Source of the DNA: Streptomyces endophytica
GTDB taxonomy: Bacteria > Actinomycetota > Actinomycetes > Streptomycetales > Streptomycetaceae
DNA: 64,000 bases
Assembly: GCF_026153355.1 (NCBI RefSeq)
Contig: NZ_CP110636.1
Coordinates: forward strand, 2,666,001 to 2,730,000
Reading direction: 5' to 3'
The notes under the pieces are model-generated. The model worked only from the letters and a program-made list of their open reading frames with translations, had not been told where the DNA came from and made no database searches. Of the stretch, positions 52,140 to 61,722 are shown in pieces; within the stretch, counting starts at the first letter, position 1, and each line of letters opens with the position of its first letter. A program made the translations under genes and the position numbers.

Positions 52140-53678
52140 ATGGCCGGGCGCGAAGAACAGCACGTGCGGGTGGCGGTGATCGGATCGGGATTCGGTGGTC
52201 TGGGGGCGGCGGTACGGCTGCGCCGCCAGGGGATCACCGACTTCGTGGTCCTGGAACGGGCCGATTCGGTGGGCGGGACCTGGCGGGACAACAGCTATCC
52301 GGGGTGCGCGTGCGACGTGCCCTCGCATCTGTACTCGTTCTCCTTCGCGCCCAATCCGGAATGGCCGCGGAATTTCTCCGGACAGCCCCATATCCGGGCG
52401 TATCTGGAGCGGGTGACCGACATCTTCGGATTGCGGCCGCACCTCAGGTTCAACGCCGAGGTACGGCATCTGCGGTGGAACGGCGACGCACTGCACTGGG
52501 AGATCGAGACCGCGAACGGGGAGCTCACCGCCGATGTGGTGGTGTCGGCCACCGGCCCGCTGTCCGACCCGAAGGTCCCGGACGTTCCGGGGCTGGATTC
52601 CTTCCCGGGGAAGGTCTTCCACTCCGCGCGCTGGGACCACGACTACGAGCTGCGCGGCAAGCGCGTCGCCATGATCGGCACCGGCGCCTCGGCGATCCAG
52701 ATCGTGCCCGCCATCCAGCCGGAGGTGCGGCGGCTCACGCTGTTCCAGCGCACCCCGCCGTGGGTGCTGCCGCGCGCCGACCGCCGGATCAGCGCCGCCG
52801 AGAAATGGCTGCACACCAAGGTCCCGGCGACCCGGGCCGCGCGTCGCCAACTGCTCTGGGGCATACGGGAGTTGCAGGTCAGCGCGTTCACCAAACGCCC
52901 CGACCGGCTGGGCCTGATCGAGTTCCTGGCCCGGAGCCACCTGAAGAAGGCGGTCAAGGACCCGGCGCTGCGGGCCGCGCTGACGCCCGACTACCGCATC
53001 GGCTGCAAGCGGATCCTGCTCTCCAACACCTACTATCCGGCGCTCGCCCGGCCGAATGTGGACCTGGTGACCTCCGGCCTCAAGGAAGTGCGCGGAAACA
53101 CCCTCATCGGCGCCGACGGAAGCGAAGTCGAGGCCGACGCCCTCGTCTTCGGGACCGGATTCCATGTGACGGACATGCCCATCGCCCAGCGGGTGACCGG
53201 CGCCAAGGGCACCACGCTCGCCGAGGAATGGAAGGACGGCATGGCCTCGCTGCGCGGCGCCAGCGCGGCCGGATTCCCGAATTTCCTCACCGTCATCGGG
53301 CCCAACACCGGACTCGGGAACAGCTCGATGATCCTGATGATCGAGGCCCAGCTGAACTACCTGGCCGACTACCTCCGGCAGCTGGACCTGCTCGGCGGGA
53401 AGACCGCGCTGAGCGCCCGCCCGGAGGCGGTGGAGGACTGGAACCGCATGATCCAGGAGAGGATGAAGCGCACCGTGTGGAACACCGGCGGCTGCGACAG
53501 CTGGTACCTCGACGCGAGCGGGCGGAACACCACCGCCTGGCCCGGGACCACCGGCGAGTTCAAGCGGCTGACCCGCCAGGTCGACCTCGCCGAGTACGAG
53601 GTGCTGCGCCCGAAGACCGCGACCGCGGCCGCGCCGGTGGGCGCCTCCGCCGACGCCCGGGCGGAGGTGGCCGCATGA
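52140..53678 (+). CDS. Flavin-dependent Baeyer-Villiger monooxygenase
   Basis: 512 aa. FAD motif VAVIGSGFGGLGAAVRL, RADSVGGTWRDNSYPGCACD, the Baeyer-Villiger fingerprint FPGKVFHSARWD (FxGxxxHxxxWD) and NADPH motif VAMIGTGASAIQ. Inserts oxygen next to a ketone to give an ester or lactone. ATG 52140 has GGGAGG very close upstream. First gene of a tightly overlapping operon with an esterase-like hydrolase and an SDR dehydrogenase, which together can turn an alcohol through a ketone and ester to acid plus alcohol. Confidence 0.92.
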   Translation: MAGREEQHVRVAVIGSGFGGLGAAVRLRRQGITDFVVLERADSVGGTWRDNSYPGCACDVPSHLYSFSFAPNPEWPRNFSGQPHIRAYLERVTDIFGLRPHLRFNAEVRHLRWNGDALHWEIETANGELTADVVVSATGPLSDPKVPDVPGLDSFPGKVFHSARWDHDYELRGKRVAMIGTGASAIQIVPAIQPEVRRLTLFQRTPPWVLPRADRRISAAEKWLHTKVPATRAARRQLLWGIRELQVSAFTKRPDRLGLIEFLARSHLKKAVKDPALRAALTPDYRIGCKRILLSNTYYPALARPNVDLVTSGLKEVRGNTLIGADGSEVEADALVFGTGFHVTDMPIAQRVTGAKGTTLAEEWKDGMASLRGASAAGFPNFLTVIGPNTGLGNSSMILMIEAQLNYLADYLRQLDLLGGKTALSARPEAVEDWNRMIQERMKRTVWNTGGCDSWYLDASGRNTTAWPGTTGEFKRLTRQVDLAEYEVLRPKTATAAAPVGASADARAEVAA

Positions 53679-54742
53679 GCCGCCGGCCCGGACACGTCAC
53701 CAGCGGCCCCTATGCGCCGCCGGTCCCGCGCACGACCACCGAGGTCATCTCGGCCGACGGCGCCCGGATCTACTCGGAGACCCACGGCCCCGAGGACGCC
53801 CCCGCGGTGGTGCTGGCCCACGGCTGGACCTGCTCCACCGCCTTCTGGGCCCCGGTCGTCCGCGACCTGGCCGCCGACCACAAGGTCGTCGTCTACGACC
53901 AGCGGGGCCACGGCCGCAGCCCGGCCACCGGCCCGGCGGGCTACGGCACGACGGCGCTCGCCGACGACCTGGTGGCCGTACTGGAGGCGACCCTCGGCCC
54001 GGACGAGCGCGCCGTGGTGGGCGGCCACTCCATGGGCGGCATGACGATCATGGCCGCCGCCGAGCGCCCGGAACTGCGCGCCCGGGCCGCCGCCGCCATG
54101 CTGTGCAGTACGGGCTGCGCCCGACTGCCCGCCGCGTCCCAGGTGTTCCCGTTCCGCAGCGAGGGCGCCCGGCGTCTCGCGCACCGGCTGCTGCTGGGCT
54201 CCCGGGCCCCGCTCGGCCCGGTCTCGCCGCTCACCCGGCGCGCGCTGACGTACGCGACCATGAGCCCCGAGGCCACCCCCGAGCAGATCGAGGCGTGCGC
54301 CCGCATCGTGCACGCCTGCCCGCCGGCCGTACGGGCCCGCTGGGGCAAGGTGCTCTCCATCCTCGAACTGACCGGCGGCGTCAGCCGGTTGGAGGTGCCG
54401 ACGGTGGTGCTCGCGGGAGCCGCCGACCGGCTGACCCCGCCGGTGCAGTCCCGCCGGCTGGCCTCCGTGCTGCCGGACTTCCGCGGGCTGACCGAGCTGC
54501 CGGGGAAGGGCCACATGACACCCATCGAGGACCCCGGCGCGGTCGCCGGCCTGCTGCGGGAACTCGTCCGGGACCACCTCCGGCCCGACGCCGACCGGTC
54601 CGCGGCGGCGACCGCCGGTGCCGCCGTCCCCACCCAGAAGACCGTCCAGGACACCGCCGACAAGACCGCCCAGGACACCGCCCACAAGAGCGCGCGGCAG
54701 GCCACCCCGAAGGCCGCCCAGAAGAAGGAGAAGACCGCATGA
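53675..54742 (+). CDS. Alpha/beta hydrolase with an Ala/Lys/Thr-rich tail
   Basis: 355 aa. VVLAHGWTCSTAFW (oxyanion loop), YDQRGHGRS, nucleophile elbow GGHSMGG, Asp in GAADRLTPP and His in GKGHMTPIE complete the catalytic triad. The last about 40 residues are low-complexity (KTVQDTADKTAQDTAHKS), like the tails of phasins or histone-like proteins, which could tether the enzyme to lipid bodies or nucleic acid (inference). It overlaps both neighbours by ATGA. Likely hydrolyses the ester made by the monooxygenase. Confidence 0.9.
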   Translation: MSRRPGHVTSGPYAPPVPRTTTEVISADGARIYSETHGPEDAPAVVLAHGWTCSTAFWAPVVRDLAADHKVVVYDQRGHGRSPATGPAGYGTTALADDLVAVLEATLGPDERAVVGGHSMGGMTIMAAAERPELRARAAAAMLCSTGCARLPAASQVFPFRSEGARRLAHRLLLGSRAPLGPVSPLTRRALTYATMSPEATPEQIEACARIVHACPPAVRARWGKVLSILELTGGVSRLEVPTVVLAGAADRLTPPVQSRRLASVLPDFRGLTELPGKGHMTPIEDPGAVAGLLRELVRDHLRPDADRSAAATAGAAVPTQKTVQDTADKTAQDTAHKSARQATPKAAQKKEKTA

Positions 54743-55620
54743 GCGGGAGCAGGAGCCTGGACGGGCAGGTCGTCGTGGTGACCGGCGCGGCCCGCGGGGT
54801 CGGTGCGCTGCTGGCCCGCAAGCTGTCGGCACGCGGCGCGACGCTGGCGCTGGTCGGCCTGGAACCGGACGAGCTGGCGAAGGTGGCCGCCGCGCTGCAC
54901 GGCCCGGCGCACCACTGGCACGCCGACGTCACCGACCACGAGGCGATGGCCCGGGTCGCGGCCGGGGTCAAGGAACGCTTCGGGAAGGTCGACGTGGTCG
55001 TCGCCAACGCCGGGGTGGCGACCGGCGGCCCCTTCGTCGACTCCGACCCGGTCTCCTGGAGGCGGGTCATCGAGGTCAACCTCATAGGCGGTGCGGTCAC
55101 CGGCCGGGCCTTCCTGCCCGTGCTGATGGCGTCCCGCGGCTACTTCCTGCAGATCGCCTCGCTCGCCGCGATCACCCCGGCGCCGATGATGACCGCGTAC
55201 TGCGCCTCGAAGTCCGGCGTCGAGGCGTTCGCGCACAGCCTGCGCGCCGAGGTCGGCCACCGGGGCGTACGGGTCGGCGTCGGCTATCTGAGCTGGACCG
55301 ACACCGACATGGTGCGCGGCGCGGACCAGGACGACATCATGCGGGAACTGCGCTCCCGGCTGCCCTGGCCGTCGAACAAGACCTATCCGCTGGGACCCGC
55401 GGTGGACCGGATCGTGGCGGGCATCGAACGCCGCTCCGCGCACGTCTACGGGCAGTGGTGGCTGCGCGGGATGCAGTCGCTGCGCGGGTACCTGCCGTCG
55501 GTCATCGGGTCGGTGGGCCAGCGGGAGATGCGGCGGTTCGGGGACCGGCTGGACGGCATGCGGGTCGGCCTGGTCGGCGCCGGCGGTGAGGCGGACGAGA
55601 AGGCCCGCGCGGACCGCTGA
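54739..55620 (+). CDS. Short-chain dehydrogenase/reductase
   Basis: 293 aa. VVVVTGAARGVGALLARKL (TGxxxGxG), NAG in VVANAGVATGG, catalytic Ser in QIASLAAIT, YxxxK as YCASKSG. A C-terminal extension of about 60 residues contains WWLRGMQSLRGYLP, seen in SDRs acting on bulky hydrophobic substrates. Likely oxidises the alcohol feeding the monooxygenase. Confidence 0.92.
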   Translation: MSGSRSLDGQVVVVTGAARGVGALLARKLSARGATLALVGLEPDELAKVAAALHGPAHHWHADVTDHEAMARVAAGVKERFGKVDVVVANAGVATGGPFVDSDPVSWRRVIEVNLIGGAVTGRAFLPVLMASRGYFLQIASLAAITPAPMMTAYCASKSGVEAFAHSLRAEVGHRGVRVGVGYLSWTDTDMVRGADQDDIMRELRSRLPWPSNKTYPLGPAVDRIVAGIERRSAHVYGQWWLRGMQSLRGYLPSVIGSVGQREMRRFGDRLDGMRVGLVGAGGEADEKARADR

Positions 55621-55745
55621 CGGACCCGCTCACTTCCTGGCGTTTGTGACGCTGGGTAGTCGAACGTGATCGAAATGCGAGCAATGTCCGGGCGTGTCAC
55701 TCTTGTCCGGGGCCCTCCCCCTACGCCCCACTAGGAGTGAACAGC

Positions 55746-56000
55746 ATGGGCATCAAGGACCAGTTCCAGGACAAGGCCAACGAGCTCAAGGACCAGGCCC
55801 AGAAGGCCATGGGCAGCGCTCGCGACGAGGCGGACGAGCGCGGCCGGCAGGCCCAGGACCGGGCCCGGCAGCGTGGCCAGCAGGGTCGTGAACGCGGTCA
55901 GCAGGAGCGCGGTCAGCAGGAGCGCGGTCAGCAGGGCCGTCGCCCCGCCCCCGACCCGATGGACGAGCTGCACGACGAGCGGGACCGCTTCCAGAGCTGA
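55746..56000 (+). CDS. CsbD-like small stress protein with a GQQERGQQ repeat
   Basis: 84 aa. MGIKDQFQDKANELKDQAQKAMGSARDEA matches the start of CsbD-like general-stress proteins. Then 18-bp tandem repeats (GGTCAGCAGGAGCGC) encode GQQERGQQERGQQ. Hydrophilic, probably disordered. TAGGAGTG is the ribosome site. Role unknown. Confidence 0.75.
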   Translation: MGIKDQFQDKANELKDQAQKAMGSARDEADERGRQAQDRARQRGQQGRERGQQERGQQERGQQGRRPAPDPMDELHDERDRFQS

Positions 56001-56047
56001 TCCGCAGTCCTGAAGGTCACGCGTGGCGGCGTACGCGCCATGCGTGC

Positions 56048-56077
56048 GGGGCGCACCCGGTCGACCGGGTGCGCCCC
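56048..56077. terminator. 30-bp perfect palindrome terminator
   Basis: GGGGCGCACCCGGTC followed directly by its complement GACCGGGTGCGCCCC, 48 bases after the CsbD-like stop. A long uninterrupted self-complement that can also cruciform. Confidence 0.75.
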
Positions 56078-56084
56078 AACTGCC

Positions 56085-56157
56085 TTCCCCCGTTCCCCCG
56101 CTGTTCCCCCGTGGCCCCCGTTCCCCCGTGGCCCCCGTTCCCCCGCGGCCCCCGTGG
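56085..56157. repeat. Pyrimidine-rich tandem repeat
   Basis: Degenerate repeats of CCCCCGTTCCCCCGTGG (about four units) between the palindrome and the next gene end. No coding sense. Confidence 0.65.
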
Positions 56158-56169
56158 TTCCCTACGAGG

Positions 56170-56795
56170 TCAGTTGGCGACCTTGAGCCTCGTCGGCCAG
56201 CCGTAGTGCGCGGCCTTGGCGAAGAGGTTCTTGATGTGCGCCGGGGTCAGCTTGATGCAGCCCAGCGAGTAGTAGTCGCGGACCCCGTCCCAGCGGTAGG
56301 GGTTGTCCCGGCCGGGCTGCCGGGCGCCCTGGGTGCCGTTGACGTTCATCTCGCTGTGCACGAACAGCTCGGTGCGCTTGGTCCGGTGGTTCTTGCACAC
56401 CTTGTCCTGCACCTGGATCGCGTAGCCGTTGATGCCGCTGCGGCCGCCGTTGTGGCGCTTGGTGTGGTTCAGCACCCGGTAGTTGCCGGTGGGCAGCCAA
56501 CCCTGCATGCTGGCACACTCGTTCGTCCCGTTGCGGCCGCCGTTGCCGGAGCCCGCACGGTACGTGGCGAGCACCTTGTCCTTGGCGTTCGGGACACTCC
56601 TCATCAGGGAGAGCCTGGAGTCGCTGGGCTTGCTCCAGTTCTTGTTGAAGTACAGGTACGTACCGCCGGCCGCCGCCGTGGCGGCCTTCCCGGGCGCCGG
56701 GTGGGCGGCCAGCGCGGGGCGGCCCCGGTGGCCGCGAGGCCGCCGGTGAGGGCCAGCGCGGCGGCGAGCGGAACGATCCGGTGACGGATGCGCAT
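56170..56795 (-). pseudogene. Secreted L,D-transpeptidase-like protein, signal peptide frameshifted
   Basis: About 209 aa joined. From ATG 56795 (GGGAG upstream) runs a signal peptide MRIRHRIVPLAAALALTGGLAATGA; the frame is then lost in the C-run at 56716-56719 and resumes as ALAAHPAPGKAATAAAGGTYLYFNKNW. Catalytic region ELFVHSEMNVNG and DYYSLGCIKLTPAHIK, with Cys in the YkuD-like S.GCI.L motif. Length is one short of a multiple of three. Third wall transpeptidase in the window. Confidence 0.78.
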
Positions 56796-57030
56796 CGGAC
56801 ATCTCCCGTTGGGTGTGCGGTGGTTGGTGGCTGGTGCGGTGTGCCCGGCCGGGGCTGGACACGACCTTGCTGGGCCGGCCGGTGTCCGGCAAGACCCCCC
56901 GGCCGTCCCGGACGGACCGCTCGCTGTCCGGGCAGGTCGGACGGGTGGTGCGAGGCTTGTTCGAACGGTGGCGGGCGCTGTCCGGGACGGCCGGAGACGG
57001 TGTTGTGGCCGTGGCCGGGGCGGCGGTTCA

Positions 57031-58058
57031 ATGACCGGCATGACACGCACGGGGGGAACCGGCGGTGCGGGGCCGGCGGCGGCCCACGACCCGGCCGCAC
57101 TCGTCGCGCTGATGCAACACCTCAAGGACGGCAGCGGGCTGACCTACCGTCAGCTGGAACGGCGGGCGGCGGAGCGCGGCGAGGTGCTCGCCCGCAGCAC
57201 CCTCGCGGACGTGCTCAACCGGAAGTCCCTGCCGCGGGCCGAGGTGCTCGCCGCGTTCCTGCGGGCGTGCGGGCGCCCCGAGGACGAGGTCGGGGAGTGG
57301 CTCGCGGCCCGGCAGCGCATCGCGGAGGGCACGGCGGCCCCGCCCGCTCCGGCGCCGGAGCCCGACACCGCTCCCGGCGCCGCTCCCGGCGCCGCTCCCG
57401 CTCCCGGCGCCGCTCCCGACACCGCTCCCGGCGCCGCTCCCGCCCCCGGCCCGCCGTCCGGTGCCGCCCGCCGTCCGGCCCCCCGGCGACGGCTGCTGGC
57501 CGGTGCCGCGCTGCTGGGCACCGTACTGCTCGCCGTCGGCGTCCTGCTGCTGACCGGGGACGGCGGCGCGGAGCCCGGGGCGCCGGCCGCCACCCCGCCG
57601 GCCGGCGAGGTGCGGATCCGTCCGCTGCGGGCACCCGGGCTGTGCCTGACGGACGGGCGGGTGCTGCGGGCGCACGCGTACCACACGGTCGCGGTGGTAC
57701 GGCCCTGCGCGCAGGCGGTGCCCCGCACACCCGGCTGACGGCGGCCGGGGGCGGCCGCCACCTCGTCCAGTGGTCACACCCGGACGAGGGCACCGGCTGC
57801 CTGGTCCTGCTGCGGGCGCCGGGCCTGGCCGGGCTGCTGGAGCCGCAGAACGACTGCACGGCGGGCGGGCCCGCGCAGCGGTTCCGGATCGAGCCGGTCG
57901 ACGCGCGGACCGACGGCGGACGGCCGGCGTACCGGCTGCGGTTGACCGACGGCGACCGGTGCGTCGGCCTCAGCGGCCCGGCGGCGGGCGCCACGGCCGT
58001 CGGCGTCCCGTGCCGCACCGGCGCGGACGACCAGACCTTCGTGATCGGCCCGGGCTGA
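57031..58058 (+). pseudogene. HTH-membrane protein with an extracellular lectin-like domain, frameshifted
   Basis: About 343 aa joined. Cytosolic HTH: AALVALMQHLKDGSGLTYRQLERRAAERGEVLARSTLADVLNRKSLP. Then a Pro/Ala repeat linker (see 57361-57456), a span (LLAGAALLGTVLLAVGVLLL) and an outer domain with Cys-containing beta repeats (LCLTDGRVL, CLVLLRAPG, RCVGLSGP) like a ricin-type trefoil. One base is lost in the CCCC at 57721-57724; HTRLTAAGGG continues in the next frame to TGA at 58058. Looks like a one-component sensor spanning the membrane (inference). Confidence 0.75.
57361..57456 (+). repeat. GGCGCCGCTCCC-type coding repeat
   Basis: About eight units of a 12-bp repeat (GGCGCCGCTCCC, with GACACCGCTCCC variants) encode the linker PGAAPGAAPAPGAAPDTAPG of the HTH-membrane protein. 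Prone to slippage; linker length probably varies between strains. Confidence 0.7.
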
Positions 58059-58094
58059 CGGGACGCAGCATGGCACCGGCCCCGCGCCGCCGGT

Positions 58095-61000
58095 TCAGGC
58101 CCCCGCCGCCTCCTCGGCGTCGTCGCCCGCGCCGCGCGGCGGCAGGGCCGGCCGCCGCCGGTCCGGTACGTCCGAGAGGTCCGGGGGCGTGGCCGCCGGA
58201 TGCCGTTCCAGCAGCTCCAGCGCGGTGCGCACCGCCACGCCCAGCGTCGGATGCCGTCCCTCGGCCCAGTGCAGCGGTGAGCGCAGCGCCTCGATGTCCA
58301 CCTCGACGCCGTGGTTCTCCACGCCCCAGCCGTAGAGCCGGAACCACGCCGCGTTCATCGGGACGGTGATCGTGGTGCCGTCACCGAGCCGGTGCCGGCC
58401 GGTCATCCCGACCACCCCGCCCCAGGTGCGCATGCCCACCACCGGGCCGATGCCCTGCAGCTTGAAGGCCGCGGTGATCATGTCGCCGTCGGACGAGGTC
58501 ATCTCGTCGGCGACCGCCACGACCGGGCCGCGCGGGGCGTTGCTGGTGTACGACACCGGCTCGGCGTCCCGGGTCAGGTCCCAGCCCATGATGGTGCGGG
58601 TCAGCTTCTCGATCACCAGCTCCGAGATGTTGCCGCCGGCGTTGCCCCGTACGTCCACGATCAGCGCGGGCATCGACATCTCCATCCGCACGTCCCGGTT
58701 GAACTGCGCCCAGCCGGAGCCGCCCATGTCGGGGATGTGGAGGTAGCCGCACCGGCCGCCGCTCAGCTCCCGCACCACCGCGCGGCGCTTGGCGACCCAG
58801 TCCTGGTAGCGCAGCGGCCGTTCGTCGACCAGCGGCACCACGGCGACCCGGCGGGCGTGCCCGTTGCCCTCCGCGGGGGCGAAGGTCAGCTCGACGGTGG
58901 TGCCGCCGGCCGCGGCCAGCAGCGGGTACGGGCCGGTGACCGGGTCCACCGGCCGCCCGTCGACGTGGGTGAGCGCGGAGCCCTCGCGGATGCCCGTACC
59001 GGCCAGCGGCGAGCGCGCCTTGGGGTCGGAGGACTCACCGGGCAGGATCCGCTGCACCACCCACCGGCCGTCCCGGCACACGAAGTTGGCGCCGAGCAGG
59101 CCGATCGCGCGCTGGTAGTGCGGCGGTCCCTCGTTGCGCCGGGCGCCGGTGACGTACGCGTGCGAGGTGCCCAGCTCGCCCAGTACCTCGCGCAGCAGAT
59201 CGGCGAACTCGTCCGGGGAGGCGACCCGTTCGACCAGCGGCCGGTACTGCGCGAGCACCGCGTCCCAGTCGATGCCGCACATCCGCGGCTCCCAGAAGTA
59301 CGCCCGGATGATCCGGCCCGCCTCCTCGTACGCCTGCCGCCACTCCGCACCCGGATCGACGTCGTGCAGGATGCGCCGCAGGTCCAGATAGACCATCGAA
59401 TCGCTGTCCGCCGGCTCGGTCGCCGGGACCGCGCGCAGTTCGCCGTCGTCGTTGACGACCAGCCGCGAGCCGTCGCCGCTGAGCGCGAACTCGTCGATCG
59501 CGCTGGTCAGTTCGGTGCGCCGGGCCTTTATCAGGTCGAAGTGCTCCAGGGTGGGCTTGCCGGAGGTGTTGTCGGGGCTGGCGAAGGTCTCGCCCAGCGC
59601 GCCGGAGATCGGCCAGCGCAGCCAGACCAGCCCGCCGCCGCTGACCGGCTCCAGGGAGGAGTACTTGGACGCCGCGACCGGGAACGGCGTGACGCGGTTC
59701 TCCAGCCCCTCGACCTCCACCAGTACCGGCCCCTCGCCGGACGTCGGCGGGTTCTCGTCCGGGTCCAGTCCGCCCGCCGCGGGCCGCCCCTCCGGCGACA
59801 GCGCGAACGGCGACGGCGTCGCCGACGACAGCGGCACCAGGTGCGGACGGCAGCCCAGCGGGAACGACAGGTCGCCGGTGTGCACGTCGTAGACCGGGTC
59901 GAAGCCGCGCCAGGACAGGAACGCCAGATAGCGGCCGTCGCGGGTGAACACCGGCTGCTCGTCCTCGAAACGGCCGTTGGTGACGTCCACGACGAGCCGG
60001 TCGGAGAGCCGGGCCATCTTGATCATCCGCAGCGAGCGGCCGATGCCGGGATGCGACCAGGTCAGCCAGCGCGAGTCGGGCGAGAAGGCCAGGTCGCGGA
60101 CCGGGCCGTTGGTGGACCGGATCAGCTCGGTGACCCCGCCCGGACCGGCGGCCACCTCCTCCGCCGAGCGGTCCTCCTCGGTGCTCTCCTGGTCCGGCCG
60201 GGTCACGTCCACCAGCAGCAGCCGGCCGTCGTTGGAGGCCACCGCCAGTCGCTCACCGTCCGGCGACGACGTCATCTCGTGGACCCGGCCCAGCTCACCG
60301 GCGGCCAGCCGGCGCGGCCGTCCCGGGTCGCTGGCCCGCGGCAGATTGGCGATCTCGATGGCGTCCGGGCCCTCGGCGTCGGTGACGTAGGCGATCCGGC
60401 CGCTGGAGCCGAGCATCTCGGGCAGCCGGACCCGGACGCCCGGGGTGTCGTGGATCGTCCGGGCCGGGCCGTCGCGGTGGGTGAGCCAGTACAGGCTGCC
60501 GCGGACGCCGACCGCGCTGGCCCGCCCGGTGGCGTCCACCGCGAGCGAGGTGACGTGCGAGGCGGCCGGGACCTGGTAGCCGCGCCGGCCGGCCCGCGGC
60601 CCGCCCAGCCGCACCGCCAGCTTCCGCGGTACGGCGTCCGGGCCCAGGTCGTCGATCAGCCAGAGGTCGCCGGCGCACTGGTAGACGATCCGCTCGCCGT
60701 CGGTCGAGGCGTGCCGGGCGTAGAAATCGGCGTGATCACTGTGCCGCCGCAGATCCGTCCCGTCCCCCAGGCACGAGTACACATTGCTGATGCCCTCGTG
60801 ATCCGACAGGAACGCGATCCGCCCGCCGACGAACATCACCGAGTCCAGATGCCCGTACAGATCCGGCAGCAGCCGGGTGCCGTGCAGCCACATCCGGCCC
60901 ATCGCCCCGCCCCGGTAGCGCTTCCAGGAGGCGGGCTCGTGCGGCGGCTTGCCGGTGAGCAGCAGCGTGCGGCGCTCCCCCTCGACGTCGGCGACCGCGA

Positions 61001-61535
61001 TGTCGGACACCGGCCCCCAGGGCAGCTTCCCGCCCGGACTGCCGTCGGTGGGCACGCTGTAGGCCCACGAGTAGTACGAGAACGGCTGCCCGTGCGAGGA
61101 CACCGCGAGGACGTGCGCCTGCCCCTCATGATCCGGCGGCGTCCACCCGCACACCCGCGCGTCGGTGCTGCCCCAGTACGTCAGCCGCCGGGCCGGGCCC
61201 CCGTCGACCGGCGCGAGGTGCACCTCGGGGTCCAGGCTGCGCCACGACGTGAACGCGATGTCCCGCCCGTCCGGCGAGAACCGGGGATGCCCGACCCGCG
61301 TCCGGTCCACGGTCAGCCGCCAGGCCCGCTCCGGCTCCGCACCCGCCGCGGCGATCGGCGCCACCCACAGATCGTCCTCGGCGGCGAAGCAGAGCAGATC
61401 CCCGTGCAGATGCGGAAACCGCAGGTACGACCCGGGCGGCGCCCCCGGCCCGGGCGGCATCCCCCGCAGCCGCCCCTCCGCCTCGACGACGTCCGTCCCC
61501 ATACGAGGCCCGACGGCCCCGGGTACATCGCTCAC
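58095..61535 (-). CDS. Tricorn protease homologue (S41 peptidase)
   Basis: 1146 aa, the length of archaeal Tricorn and Streptomyces homologues. N-terminal six-bladed then seven-bladed propeller parts (DLLCFAAEDDLWVAPI, GHPRFSPDGRDIAFTSW, DLAFSPDSRWLTWSHP), a C1 domain with helical segment, a PDZ-like module (GTGIREGSALTHVDGRPVDP), and the S41 core: NAGGNISELVIEKL, then DEMTSSDGDMITAAFK with the catalytic Ser, and WGGVVG. Cytosolic protease that trims peptides from the proteasome. GTG 61535 or ATG 61502 are starts. No frameshift in 3.4 kb. Confidence 0.93.
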   Translation of the reverse strand: MSDVPGAVGPRMGTDVVEAEGRLRGMPPGPGAPPGSYLRFPHLHGDLLCFAAEDDLWVAPIAAAGAEPERAWRLTVDRTRVGHPRFSPDGRDIAFTSWRSLDPEVHLAPVDGGPARRLTYWGSTDARVCGWTPPDHEGQAHVLAVSSHGQPFSYYSWAYSVPTDGSPGGKLPWGPVSDIAVADVEGERRTLLLTGKPPHEPASWKRYRGGAMGRMWLHGTRLLPDLYGHLDSVMFVGGRIAFLSDHEGISNVYSCLGDGTDLRRHSDHADFYARHASTDGERIVYQCAGDLWLIDDLGPDAVPRKLAVRLGGPRAGRRGYQVPAASHVTSLAVDATGRASAVGVRGSLYWLTHRDGPARTIHDTPGVRVRLPEMLGSSGRIAYVTDAEGPDAIEIANLPRASDPGRPRRLAAGELGRVHEMTSSPDGERLAVASNDGRLLLVDVTRPDQESTEEDRSAEEVAAGPGGVTELIRSTNGPVRDLAFSPDSRWLTWSHPGIGRSLRMIKMARLSDRLVVDVTNGRFEDEQPVFTRDGRYLAFLSWRGFDPVYDVHTGDLSFPLGCRPHLVPLSSATPSPFALSPEGRPAAGGLDPDENPPTSGEGPVLVEVEGLENRVTPFPVAASKYSSLEPVSGGGLVWLRWPISGALGETFASPDNTSGKPTLEHFDLIKARRTELTSAIDEFALSGDGSRLVVNDDGELRAVPATEPADSDSMVYLDLRRILHDVDPGAEWRQAYEEAGRIIRAYFWEPRMCGIDWDAVLAQYRPLVERVASPDEFADLLREVLGELGTSHAYVTGARRNEGPPHYQRAIGLLGANFVCRDGRWVVQRILPGESSDPKARSPLAGTGIREGSALTHVDGRPVDPVTGPYPLLAAAGGTTVELTFAPAEGNGHARRVAVVPLVDERPLRYQDWVAKRRAVVRELSGGRCGYLHIPDMGGSGWAQFNRDVRMEMSMPALIVDVRGNAGGNISELVIEKLTRTIMGWDLTRDAEPVSYTSNAPRGPVVAVADEMTSSDGDMITAAFKLQGIGPVVGMRTWGGVVGMTGRHRLGDGTTITVPMNAAWFRLYGWGVENHGVEVDIEALRSPLHWAEGRHPTLGVAVRTALELLERHPAATPPDLSDVPDRRRPALPPRGAGDDAEEAAGA

Positions 61536-61655
61536 GCCCCCATGGTTTCGGGCGGGGGAGAGGGTGGCAACTCGGCCGGGTGGGTGATGGGCGACTCGGC
61601 CGGTCGGGGGAGCAGGCATTCGACCCCGGCTGTACGTGCGGCGTATCGGCGCGGT

Positions 61656-61679
61656 GAGTACGAGTACGAGTACGAGTAC
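61656..61679. repeat. (GAGTAC)4 hexamer microsatellite
   Basis: Four perfect tandem GAGTAC units, followed by GGGCC. Probably a slippage locus. Confidence 0.8.
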
Positions 61680-61722
61680 GGGCCGAGGGCGACCGGAGCC
61701 GCGAGCGCCGAGCGAGCAGGCT

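Noticed and set aside
55640..55660. Sigma-B type promoter (GTTT ... GGGTAG) before the CsbD-like gene
   Set aside because: The two boxes are only about 8 bases apart, too close for a sigma-B promoter.
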